Below are positions 36,883 through 45,309 of a stretch of 64,000 bases of DNA, one piece after another. The stretch is from an uncultured Candidatus Peregrinibacteria bacterium (lineage in GTDB: Bacteria; Patescibacteriota; Gracilibacteria; Peribacterales; Peribacteraceae), in assembly GCA_903854335.1 (NCBI GenBank), contig CAINVY010000010.1:1-64000 (forward strand). The letters run 5' to 3'. Under the pieces are notes generated by a model. The model searched no databases. It was given only the letters and a program-made list of their open reading frames with translations, and was not told the origin of the DNA. The stretch's first letter is position 1, and every line of letters starts with the position of its first letter. Both the position numbers and the translations under genes were made by a program.

Positions 36883-39363
36883 CTACATACTCGCAAGTTC
36901 CTCCGCATTCACCATGGATGCGTAGAACCAACGCTTCACGGCTTCCACGAGGAAAAGATACACCACCACCATCCCGATAATGGCTTCAATGGCTAACCAT
37001 GGGATGGGCCCGAACGTAAAGAGAGAACGAAGCGGCGAAAGTGCAGTAATCCAGCCGACGGCAACCATCACGACCGTTCCCGCCACGAGATACACGCTCG
37101 GCCTGCTCTGCACGAACGGAATGAGCTTCGTGCGAATGATGTAGACAACGAAAATCTGGGTTGCGAGCGACTCGATGAACCAGCCCGTCTGAAATTGATG
37201 TTCCGGAAGATGGAGGAACACCCCCAAGAGAATGAACGTAAGAAAATCGAAAATGGAGCTGATGGGCCCGATAATCACCATGAATTTTTTGACGATACCG
37301 AGCTGCAACTTCTTCGGGCTCCTGAGATCGCGCTCATCAACATGGTCCGCGGGGAGAGAGAACTGGGATGTGTCGTACAGCAAATTATTAAAGAGCACCT
37401 GCCCCGGAAGCATCGGCAAAAACGGAAGGAACACGGAAGCGCCCGCCATGGAGAACATGTTCCCGAAGTTCGAGGAGAGCGCCATCATCAGGTACTTCAT
37501 GGTATTCACGAAGGTCTTGCGACCCTCGATCACCGCTTGAATCAAGTCATCCAATTCCTTGCGCACCATGATGAGATCCGCGGATTCTTTGGCAATGTCC
37601 GTGGCATTGTTGACCGAAATACCCACATCGGCGGCCTTGAGCGAGAGCGCGTCGTTCACGCCGTCACCGATGAAACCGACGACATGCCCGTGCCTCTGCA
37701 GCGTCTTGATGATACGCATTTTCTGGTCGGGATTGACGCGCGCAAAGATATTGACGCCATGCGCACGCTCGTTGAGCTCGTCGTCACTCAACGCGTCGAT
37801 CTCGCTTCCGAGCAATATTCCCGTCACGGGGAAAGCGATTTCCTCCGCAACCCGCTTGGTCACGAGTTCGTTATCTCCGGTGATGATCTTGATGCCGATG
37901 CCGAATTCCTGCATTTTCTTCAGTGTCTCAGAGACGGATTTCTTCGGCGGATCGAGGAAAGCGAGGAACCCGAGAAAACGCAGATTGCTTTCGTCTTCGA
38001 CGTCGTACGCTTGCTGTGTGGGCATCTCCCGATACGCCAGCGCCAACACGCGAAACCCGTCGCGGCTCATGGATTGGTACATCTCCTCGGCAGCCTTCAA
38101 GACATCACCGGTAGCCTGCGCGTCACTCCGATGCATCTCCGTACAGATCGGGAAGACCGCTTCCGAAGCGCCCTTGCAGATCAAGAGAGCCTTGCCATCG
38201 TGCTCGAGCACCACGGACTCTCTGCGCCGATTGAAGTCGAACGGAATTTCGTCGAGCTTCGTGAATGACGCGGTATCGATGTGACGGAAATCGCGGATGG
38301 CTTCGTCCAGGGGATTTTTGAATCCCTCCGAGAACATGCTGTTGAGATACGCGTACTTGAGCACATCCTCTTCCACCTTCCCGAACGCATCGACATATTT
38401 GATCAGCGCAATGCGATCTTCCGTGAGCGTCCCCGTCTTGTCCGTGCACAGCAAATCCATGCTGCCAAAGTTTTGAATGGAAGAGAGGCGCTTCACGATG
38501 ACGCCACGCCGCGCCATGGCGAGCGACCCCTTGCTCAGATTGATGGTGATGATCATCGGCATCATCTCCGGCGTCATGCCGACCGCAAGGGCGACTGCGA
38601 ACATCAGGGATTCCAACCAATTCCCTTTCAGCACCGCATTCACCACGAAGACGAAGAGCATCAGAGCGACCGTCGCCTTGATGATCAGCATGCTAAAATC
38701 CCGGATCTCATGATCGAACTCCGTCGGCGTATCCACGGCACTCAAACCCGCAACGATGTGATTGAAGCGCGTCTTCGTGCCGGTTTCGGTGACGGTCAAG
38801 ATCGCCTCCCCCGTGGTGATACTGCTGCCCATCCACACCTCATCATCGTTATTCTTGGGAAGGGGGAAGGATTCTCCCGTCAGGACGGATTCGTTCACGT
38901 AGAAATGTCGGATCTCGGAGACCTTTCCGTCCGCTGGGACGATGTCCCCCACCCGCAAGAGCACGCAGTCGCCCGGGACAATCTCGGCGATGCGCGTTTC
39001 CACTTCTTTTCCGTCGCGGATGACCGTCGCAGTCACCTTGATGGATTCTCTGAGCTTCTCGGCTTCTTTGCTGGATTTAAACGTATTGAACAGATCGAGG
39101 AGCGAGCTCAGAAGCACCATCGCGAAGATGACCAAAGCACTGCGCACATCGCCGAAGTATGCGGAGACGCTCGCCGATGCGATCAGCAGAAGAATGAGCG
39201 GACTGCGCAGCAGGAGCAGGAACTGAAAGAGCAACGACCGTTTCTTGTCGAAGGTTGCGGCATTCGGGCCGAAGCGCAGCAGCCTCCGTTTGGCTTCTTT
39301 TTGCGTGAGCCCCACATGGCTATGCGTGAGGCGAGAAGCGGGCTTTGAGCGAGTTTTATTCAT
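36883..39363 (-). CDS. Mg2+-translocating P-type ATPase (MgtA/MgtB-like)
   Basis: LLCTDKTGTLTEDRIALIKYVD, IGDGVNDALSLKAADVGISVNNATDIAKESADLIM; MgtA-like C-terminus. Confidence 0.9.
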   Translation of the reverse strand: MNKTRSKPASRLTHSHVGLTQKEAKRRLLRFGPNAATFDKKRSLLFQFLLLLRSPLILLLIASASVSAYFGDVRSALVIFAMVLLSSLLDLFNTFKSSKEAEKLRESIKVTATVIRDGKEVETRIAEIVPGDCVLLRVGDIVPADGKVSEIRHFYVNESVLTGESFPLPKNNDDEVWMGSSITTGEAILTVTETGTKTRFNHIVAGLSAVDTPTEFDHEIRDFSMLIIKATVALMLFVFVVNAVLKGNWLESLMFAVALAVGMTPEMMPMIITINLSKGSLAMARRGVIVKRLSSIQNFGSMDLLCTDKTGTLTEDRIALIKYVDAFGKVEEDVLKYAYLNSMFSEGFKNPLDEAIRDFRHIDTASFTKLDEIPFDFNRRRESVVLEHDGKALLICKGASEAVFPICTEMHRSDAQATGDVLKAAEEMYQSMSRDGFRVLALAYREMPTQQAYDVEDESNLRFLGFLAFLDPPKKSVSETLKKMQEFGIGIKIITGDNELVTKRVAEEIAFPVTGILLGSEIDALSDDELNERAHGVNIFARVNPDQKMRIIKTLQRHGHVVGFIGDGVNDALSLKAADVGISVNNATDIAKESADLIMVRKELDDLIQAVIEGRKTFVNTMKYLMMALSSNFGNMFSMAGASVFLPFLPMLPGQVLFNNLLYDTSQFSLPADHVDERDLRSPKKLQLGIVKKFMVIIGPISSIFDFLTFILLGVFLHLPEHQFQTGWFIESLATQIFVVYIIRTKLIPFVQSRPSVYLVAGTVVMVAVGWITALSPLRSLFTFGPIPWLAIEAIIGMVVVYLFLVEAVKRWFYASMVNAEELASM

Positions 39364-39379
39364 AGAGATTGCGCTTTCT

Positions 39380-39408
39380 ATTGTACGCCAAAACGCGATG
39401 GAAGACAA
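39380..39408 (-). promoter_or_regulatory. Candidate promoter for the MgtA-like gene
   Basis: Minus strand TTGTCT-17 bp-TACAAT, roughly 17-20 nt before ATG 39363. Confidence 0.5.
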
Positions 39409-39515
39409 TTTCTTGCATTCCACGCAATCGAGTTCTGTCGAAATTCGATACAAGCAAACATTGCATCCCTTTCTTTATATCTTTGCCACACAACCTCTGT
39501 TACGGTCAATATCCC

Positions 39516-40157
39516 ATGTGCTTCTCTGCAACTGCGAGCTTCACGGCCGGATGTGCTCTCAGCGCGATGGGAGGAGTAACCATTGCGAAAGTGCGACGGA
39601 AATCGGAAATACTTTTCGCGGCGATCCCGCTGCTCTTCGGCGTGCAACAGCTGACGGAAGGAGTGATTTGGCTCTCGTTCCAACATCCCATCCTGCTGTC
39701 GGTCATGACTAGTATCTATCTATTCTTTTCCAACGTGCTCTGGCCGACGTGGATTCCGCTTTCCATCCTCCTCATCGAACGAAAGCCCTGGCGCCGCAAT
39801 ATCCTCCGCGTCTTTTTCGCCATCGGCATTGTCGTAAGCCTGTACTACGCCTACTTCCTTTGCACGGAAACGGTGAAAGCGGAAATCGTGAATCTCTGCA
39901 TCTCCTATGTAGCACCGCACTTCTCCGCAATCCCCATGTTCTCCGCATACACCATAGCGACGTGCGCAAGTTGCTATATTTCAAGTCACCGATTCATTAA
40001 TCTGTTTGGCGTCGTCACCCTTCTCTCCGCTCTCGTGGCGTTTCAGTTCTACGAGCACGCATTTATTTCGGTCTGGTGCTTTTTTGCCGCGATTCTCAGT
40101 GTCATCATCTTTTTGCACTTCCATTTTGCGAATCAACATTCATTGAAAAAAGGATGA
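39516..40157 (+). CDS. DUF6629-like membrane protein
   Basis: MCFSATASFTAGCALSAMGGVTIAKVRRKSEILFAAIPLLFGVQQLTEGVIWL. Confidence 0.7.
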   Translation: MCFSATASFTAGCALSAMGGVTIAKVRRKSEILFAAIPLLFGVQQLTEGVIWLSFQHPILLSVMTSIYLFFSNVLWPTWIPLSILLIERKPWRRNILRVFFAIGIVVSLYYAYFLCTETVKAEIVNLCISYVAPHFSAIPMFSAYTIATCASCYISSHRFINLFGVVTLLSALVAFQFYEHAFISVWCFFAAILSVIIFLHFHFANQHSLKKG

Positions 40158-40206
40158 GCCGGACTGAACGATCGCACACTGAAGATCTTCCGTCGTCACC
40201 ATCCCA

Positions 40207-40977
40207 TTACCCGATTCTTAACGATGTCATGGTGAGTGAACCTGCGACTGCCTTATCATTGAAGATGCTCGCCTCTTCGTCATCCTTCTGCAGCGCCAAT
40301 ACATAGAGCAACGGAAGGAAATGTTCGGGAGAAGGAATTGCGAGATTCCATGACTCGCCTTGCGATGCATACGCCAGAAGACGCTCATGGCCCCTGTCCG
40401 CGATACACGCATTGATCTGCTCCTTCGCCTCCAGAGCCCAATCATATCCATACTGCGTATTGATCTTCTCCCATGCAACCAACCCGAGGTTGTGCACGAT
40501 GTTTCCGCTGCCGACGATCAGAATGCCCCTCTCGCGCAGCGGCGCGAGCGCCCTCCCCAGCGCATACTGTTCCTGCGGCGTCTTCCTCACATCCAGACTC
40601 AGCTGAACAATCGGAATATCTGCATCGGGATACATGTGCCTCATCACGCTCCAGCATCCGTGATCGAGTCCCCACTCGTCATCGAGACGAATCTCGGTAC
40701 TCTTCACGATTGCTCGTACCTCGTGTGCCAAGGAAGCATCGCCCGGGGCCGGATATTGGACATCGTACAACGGTGCCGGGAATCCGCCGAAGTCATGAAT
40801 GGTCTGCGGATGTTCCATCGCTGTGACAAAAGAACCGTCCGTCTCCCAATGCGCCGATATACAAAGAACGGCAGTCGGTCGCGGAATCGTCCTCGCCGCA
40901 TTTCGCCATCCTTCGGTGAATTCGTTCTCCTCAATGGCATTCATCGGACTGCCGTGCCCGAGAAACAAGACGGGCAT
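40207..40977 (-). CDS. ygiD: 4,5-DOPA-extradiol-dioxygenase-like protein (YgiD, class III extradiol)
   Basis: MPVLFLGHGSPMNAIEENEFTEGWR, ISAHWETDGSFVT, FGGFPAPLYDVQYPAPG, LDHGCWSVMRHMYPDADIPIVQLSLD. Confidence 0.88.
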   Translation of the reverse strand: MPVLFLGHGSPMNAIEENEFTEGWRNAARTIPRPTAVLCISAHWETDGSFVTAMEHPQTIHDFGGFPAPLYDVQYPAPGDASLAHEVRAIVKSTEIRLDDEWGLDHGCWSVMRHMYPDADIPIVQLSLDVRKTPQEQYALGRALAPLRERGILIVGSGNIVHNLGLVAWEKINTQYGYDWALEAKEQINACIADRGHERLLAYASQGESWNLAIPSPEHFLPLLYVLALQKDDEEASIFNDKAVAGSLTMTSLRIG

Positions 40978-41153
40978 GATTGCTCTGCTGGAAGCGCGTT
41001 CAACCATGAACCACGATTCTATCGCTGAATGGGAGCTCGATAAAGAATGATCTTTCAGCCTGCCAAAAATGAATGAAGCAACCTTAACGATCTCTTAAGA
41101 CCAACTACCGTACGATCGCGTCTTACCAATCATATTTCTTACCCCCAAATTCT

Positions 41154-41507
41154 ATGTACGAGCAATGTTCCGGTACTGCGTGTGGCCCCGTAGGCTGTCA
41201 AAGCCAGATGGGTTCCTGCCCCTGCCAATATCAAGATTCCTGTCAGTCTCCTACCACGTGTTCCTGCGGCTGCGGAGCCAGCGAGAATTGCAAAGGAGGT
41301 GATCTCCTGGATACGGTAACGTGTGCCAAGAAGAGCCTCTTGAAAGACAAGATCAAGGAACGGCTCGAGAAGAAAATGGGCAAGAAACTCGATGCCATAG
41401 CGGATTTGGCAGTCGAGATGCTCATGAGCAAGTACGAAATGAAGAAGGTCAAAATGACGAAGAAAATGGAGATGATGGAAAAAATGAAAAAAGCCATGGG
41501 AGAGTAA
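41154..41507 (+). CDS. Small protein with Cys-rich N-terminus and Met/Lys-rich C-terminal helix
   Basis: 11 Cys in the first 58 residues (CSGTACGPVGCQSQMGSCPCQYQDSCQSPTTCSCGCGASENC); strong terminator follows. Confidence 0.75.
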   Translation: MYEQCSGTACGPVGCQSQMGSCPCQYQDSCQSPTTCSCGCGASENCKGGDLLDTVTCAKKSLLKDKIKERLEKKMGKKLDAIADLAVEMLMSKYEMKKVKMTKKMEMMEKMKKAMGE

Positions 41508-41520
41508 TACGGGAAGAAAG

Positions 41521-41546
41521 AGGGCAGGTTCGCCTGCCCTTTTTTT
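41521..41546 (+). terminator. Rho-independent terminator
   Basis: GGGCAGG-TTCG-CCTGCCC-TTTTTTT. Confidence 0.9.
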
Positions 41547-41637
41547 GTGAAACAGCGCGGTCAGGTTATTAAATCTTGAATTCTGGAGAACGTTCTGAGG
41601 GGATAGACTACGCATCAAACGAGTATTTGATTGACTA

Positions 41638-41657
41638 ATACTTGATATATCAAGTAT
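41638..41657. promoter_or_regulatory. Candidate MarR-type autoregulatory operator
   Basis: Perfect 20-bp palindrome ATACTTGATATATCAAGTAT, 11 bp upstream of the MarR gene ATG. Confidence 0.75.
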
Positions 41658-41668
41658 ATTGAAAGTAT

Positions 41669-42097
41669 ATGAAACACCTGAGCACACCCCTGCAATTCTT
41701 CATCGGATTGGCGAAAGTTCAGTCCGTTGTGAGCCGCCGTTTCGATAGCGGGCTCCAAGGATTGAGCTTCAGTGATTTCCAAATCCTTGTTCATTTGAGT
41801 CAGGCCCGTGAAGGGAAACTGCGAAGAGTGGATCTGGCCGAGAAAGTCGGTCTCACTGCCTCGGGCATCACGCGTCTGCTCGCACCAATGGAGAAAGTCG
41901 GTCTCATCAAAAGGGAAAAACATGTGAACGATGCGCGCGTCAGTTATGTGCTGTTGGCACCCGGAGGTCGACGCAAACTCGAGGAAGCACTGGAGAATGC
42001 CGACCTTCTTTCCGAAGAGCTCCTTCGCCACGTTGATGGGAAATTCGTCAAAGAGGCATCGACGATGCTGGGGGATCTCGGCGGCAGATCGCTGTGA
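41669..42097 (+). CDS. MarR-family transcriptional regulator
   Basis: FSDFQILVHLSQAREGKLRRVDLAEKVGLTASGITRLLAPMEKVGLIKREKHVNDARVSYVLLAPGG. Confidence 0.92.
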   Translation: MKHLSTPLQFFIGLAKVQSVVSRRFDSGLQGLSFSDFQILVHLSQAREGKLRRVDLAEKVGLTASGITRLLAPMEKVGLIKREKHVNDARVSYVLLAPGGRRKLEEALENADLLSEELLRHVDGKFVKEASTMLGDLGGRSL

Positions 42098-42178
42098 TTA
42101 CGTGGCAGAACAGCTCGATCGTGAGCTTACGACTCTGAATCCTAGACAACGATTTTGAGGGAGTGGGCCCCGGAGAAT

Positions 42179-42577
42179 TTAGGCCACCACGGTTGGGCCA
42201 TTCTGGGCCACCGCGGCCTTCACGAGCGCCTTGAACGCGCGGGCATCGACCTTTTCCCCTTCATGGATATCGATCGCCCTACGCGTAGCGCCTTCCAAAC
42301 TGGAATTGAAGATGTGCGATGGGTCTGGAATGCTGGCACCCCGAGCAAACGTGAGCTTCACGACCTTCGCGTACGTCTCCCCGGTACAAACGACACCGTT
42401 ACAGGACCACACCGGGACCCCCACCATCGCATTGGACGGCTTCTTCCATTTCCGCTCCTCGATCATCTCGGGAACGGCCTCCAAGATAAGAGCTCGCATG
42501 CGGGCCAAGGTCTCCTTGCGCCAATCCCTCTGTGGCTTGCTTGCGCTCGACGTGCCTTTAGCCTTCGCCGGATTCAT
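42179..42577 (-). CDS. DUF1801 (YdhG-like) domain protein
   Basis: WRKETLARMRALILEAVPEMIEERKWKKPSNAMVGVPVWSCNGVVCTGETYAKVVKLTFARG. Confidence 0.75.
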   Translation of the reverse strand: MNPAKAKGTSSASKPQRDWRKETLARMRALILEAVPEMIEERKWKKPSNAMVGVPVWSCNGVVCTGETYAKVVKLTFARGASIPDPSHIFNSSLEGATRRAIDIHEGEKVDARAFKALVKAAVAQNGPTVVA

Positions 42578-42695
42578 GATTCAAGTATAGAAGGAATTTC
42601 TTCCTGCGCACCCAGTTCATAAACAAAATTTCGCAGCAAACAGCACCATGTCCTGATGCTCAACTGGCAGAACAGCGCACTCGAGATTCGAATTC

Positions 42696-43565
42696 CTAGC
42701 GAAAGAGCATCGTTGCGGAATCCATTTTGAGTTGCAACACAAGGCTACCATCCGGATTCATCAGATACAGCTGTGTGTTCGACAGATCCTGAAGGAAAAT
42801 ATCCTGCTGAGATCCCTCGCAATACATCATGGTTGCACCGAAGGTACCAAAAGACAGTTTGCCGTCGGCAACCGTTGCACGACCGAAGAAGCTGTTGCAG
42901 TCGGTGGTGCCGGTTACGCTCCCATCATCGTGAAATGTAACAGTGAATGCATCTGCTTTCTTCGGAGAAACGAGCGCGCCGCTGTTCATCTGCGTATGTA
43001 TCCACTTCCAAGCGCGATTCGTAATCGTAGACAGCCTTTGTACCGGTACAAGCTGGCCAGCCGTAACGGTAAAGTACTTTGAAACACCCAGAGAAGGTTG
43101 CGTAGTCATCGGCTCACCAATGTTGCGATCGGCGTAGTTCGCGATCACCTGGCCGCTGGCAGTTTCCACATTCTGTGGAGCGATGCGATCTCCGAGTAAT
43201 ATGGCGTTCGTACCTTGATTCAGACCAGCCTGATTGATATCCGCCGCAACGTAATAGAATGTTCCGCTGCCACCCGTGTCACGAACGAGCATTACTGCGG
43301 CATCATCCGTACCATCGCCATTCAAATCCCCGCCCATCGGCTGCCCGAACATCGTCGTTGTCACGGCAACCTCAGACCCGGATGCCGTTTCAACAGCCTT
43401 GCCATTCACCAACGTGATCGGTCTACCGTCGAAGGTGTAGGTTGCATTCTCCGGATCAAACGCTGCGGGCGGCACTGGCGTTGCCGACTGTTGGCAAGCG
43501 ACCAAAGCTACCGTTATTCCAATCGTGATTGTGCCGAACCATGGATATTTGTGCATGGAAGACAT
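42696..43565 (-). CDS. META-domain (HslJ-like) lipoprotein
   Basis: Lipobox TVALVAC; AWKWIHTQMNSG...FTVTFHDDGSVTGTTDCNSFFGRATVADGKLSFGTFGATMMYCEG. Confidence 0.8.
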   Translation of the reverse strand: MSSMHKYPWFGTITIGITVALVACQQSATPVPPAAFDPENATYTFDGRPITLVNGKAVETASGSEVAVTTTMFGQPMGGDLNGDGTDDAAVMLVRDTGGSGTFYYVAADINQAGLNQGTNAILLGDRIAPQNVETASGQVIANYADRNIGEPMTTQPSLGVSKYFTVTAGQLVPVQRLSTITNRAWKWIHTQMNSGALVSPKKADAFTVTFHDDGSVTGTTDCNSFFGRATVADGKLSFGTFGATMMYCEGSQQDIFLQDLSNTQLYLMNPDGSLVLQLKMDSATMLFR

Positions 43566-43650
43566 CGTGAACCTACTCTGCAACAATAGCGACCATTTGA
43601 GCCATAAATGTAGCCTTTTCAACAAAGGCAGCACGGTCACGTGCGCGTAG

Positions 43651-43725
43651 TGGCAGCCCCACGGGGAATCGAACCCCGATTACAGGAATGAAAATCCTGT
43701 GTCCTAACCGTTAGACGATGGGGCC
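43651..43725 (-). tRNA. tRNA-Glu (anticodon TTC), CCA encoded
   Basis: Minus strand GGCCCCATCGTCTAACGGTTAGGACACAGGATTTTCATTCCTGTAATCGGGGTTCGATTCCCCGTGGGGCTGCCA, full cloverleaf. Confidence 0.95.
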
Positions 43726-43870
43726 AGAATGTATAAATGAACAGAAACCTACCGAACAAGATTTCCCCGAACCTCTCGCCCGGCGTAGCCCCGCGCAGCG
43801 GGGCGAAGTCGGGTGGGGCTGCAAGAAATCAGGCAGGGAGAGTATAGCGAAGGCTCCCCGAATTTCCATT

Positions 43871-43902
43871 TATAAAAAGAGGCGACCGAAGCCGCCTCTT
43901 TT
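43871..43902 (-). terminator. Rho-independent terminator after the CGSC micropeptide
   Basis: Minus strand AAAAGAGGCGGC-TTCG-GTCGCCTCTTTTTATA, 12-bp stem with UUCG tetraloop and U-tract. Confidence 0.92.
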
Positions 43903-43914
43903 GGAACGTAACGA

Positions 43915-44004
43915 TCAGCTGCAGCTGCCGCAACCGGGGCCAAAACTACAACTACCGCAGCCGGGGCCGAACCCACAGCTTCCACAACCTGGACCACTGA
44001 TCAT
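43915..44004 (-). CDS. Cys-rich repeat micropeptide, 29 aa: MISGPGCGSCGFGPGCGSCSFGPGCGSCS
   Basis: ATG 44004 to TGA 43915; three tandem GPGCGSC units (6 Cys) then a strong terminator. In-frame upstream ATG at 44034 gives a 39-aa alternative. Confidence 0.7.
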   Translation of the reverse strand: MISGPGCGSCGFGPGCGSCSFGPGCGSCS

Positions 44005-44171
44005 AATTTTTTGGGGAAGAAGATACGCATGCATTGTAAAGGATGGAGAGGGAAATGTCTAGCACTCTGAAACAGTGAGTGCCAATTTCCCTGCACAAGA
44101 ACAACATATTCGACAGAGAAACGACGAAAGGAACATGAATAAATATGTCGGGATTTTCACAGAGATGGTGA

Positions 44172-44291
44172 AGCAACGTGTCATGGTGAGGAGCTCCGCG
44201 CATGCGGGGCGTCACGAACCATCACGTTGCGAATTCTTCGCATGTCGCCCTTCGTGACGATTTCGCAGAGCGAAATCCCTCAGGGTGACAC
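44172..44291. repeat. Palindromic modular intergenic repeat, copy B
   Basis: AGCAACGTGTCATGGTGAGGAGCTCCGCGC...TTCGTGACGATTTCGCAGAGCGAAATCCCTCAGGGTGACAC; inverted near-identical copy of 20735-20877. Confidence 0.92.
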
Positions 44292-44300
44292 GCATGCCAT

Positions 44301-45125
44301 TTAGAAAAGATGTTTCCGCCCGAGCTCATCTCGATGATAGGTGCCGAATTCCGAGATCTGACGCACCAGTTCTCCATTCACCACGGGACCGTCGACGCAG
44401 AGACGAATGCCCAGGGGATCGACGCTGCAATTACCACAGAGTCCGTAGCCGCACTTCATGTAGCGTTCGAGCGAAAGCAGACAAGGTATCCCCCGCTTCT
44501 CGCAAAGAGCGCACACTGCGACCAGCATCCGCTCCGGACCGCAGGCGAAGATCTGATCGAATCTCTCCCCGTCGTCGAGCATCTGCTCCAGCACCGCGAC
44601 GTTGTGCCCCTTGTGCCCCGCCGAACCGTCATCCGTCGCGATGTGAACGGTCGTGCGAGGTAGCGATGCGAACGTCTCCTGATACAGGAGATGCTCTTTG
44701 CTCCGCGCTCCGATGATGACATCGAGCGTGCAACCGTCTTTGGCCGCCTGCGACGCGGCGAAGAACATAGGTGCCGCTCCGTAGCCACCCGCGACGAGCC
44801 CGAGACGCTGCTTCTTCTCCCACGCGTACGACGTGCCGAAGGGGCCACGAATCCCCACGAGTTCCCCCGCCTGGAGCTTTTGCAGCGCTTTCGTCATGTC
44901 ACCGACGGCGAAGAATGTGACGTGGAGGTTCTCACCGTCATCGAGCGCGATGCTCATCGGAATCTCATCCTTCCCGGGCAACCAGAGCATCACAAATTGG
45001 CCGGGAAGAGAGCCGAGCGAAATCGGAAGAATGAACGTCGTGACCATGTCGGTTTCTTTGCGCACCTGCGCGATGCGCACCGTTCGCGGTAAGCGAGTCT
45101 GAAGAGGAATGCTATTCGCACACAT
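44301..45125 (-). CDS. pyrK: Dihydroorotate dehydrogenase electron transfer subunit (PyrK-like)
   Basis: FMLWLPGKDE, GPFGTSYAWEKKQRLGLVAGGYGAAPMFFAA, C-terminal [2Fe-2S] Cys cluster MKCGYGLCGNCSVDPLGIRLCVDGP. Confidence 0.88.
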   Translation of the reverse strand: MCANSIPLQTRLPRTVRIAQVRKETDMVTTFILPISLGSLPGQFVMLWLPGKDEIPMSIALDDGENLHVTFFAVGDMTKALQKLQAGELVGIRGPFGTSYAWEKKQRLGLVAGGYGAAPMFFAASQAAKDGCTLDVIIGARSKEHLLYQETFASLPRTTVHIATDDGSAGHKGHNVAVLEQMLDDGERFDQIFACGPERMLVAVCALCEKRGIPCLLSLERYMKCGYGLCGNCSVDPLGIRLCVDGPVVNGELVRQISEFGTYHRDELGRKHLF

Positions 45126-45177
45126 AGAACACTCAGAGTATACGGAGAAAAAAGAGATAATGCGAAAAGATAGCAGC

Positions 45178-45250
45178 GTGTCATGATGAGGTGCTTGCAC
45201 ACCTAAGCCTTCGTGGCTTTTTGCTATGCAAAAAGCACCTCAGGCTGACA
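45178..45250. repeat. Palindromic intergenic repeat, diverged copy C
   Basis: GTGTCATGATGAGGTGC...CCTTCGTGGCTTTTTGC-TAT-GCAAAAAGCACCTCAGGCTGACA; flanks conserved with B, inner stem covaries. Confidence 0.75.
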
Positions 45251-45309
45251 AGGAAGGGACTTGAGTGAAAGCAGCAAGCCACGAACCATCGATACGCTAC
45301 AGAAGTCTC

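Noticed and set aside
38281-39348. Long plus-strand ORFs antisense to MgtA (also 37195-38268)
   Set aside because: Antisense to a clear P-type ATPase; no motifs.
43786-43806. GCCCCGC-GCA-GCGGGGC hairpin between the micropeptide terminator and tRNA-Glu as a terminator
   Set aside because: No T-tract on either strand; kept only as an unexplained palindrome.
43749-43997. 82-aa minus ORF reading the Cys-repeat region in another frame (MVQVVEAVGSAPAAVVVV...)
   Set aside because: Low-complexity frame without a stop near the terminator; the GPGCGSC frame with a stop before the terminator is far more coherent.
43915-44004. Interpretation of the micropeptide as a SCIFF-type ranthipeptide precursor
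   Set aside because: Six Cys are present, but the GPGCGSC repeat does not match the SCIFF pattern and no radical SAM maturase is in the window.
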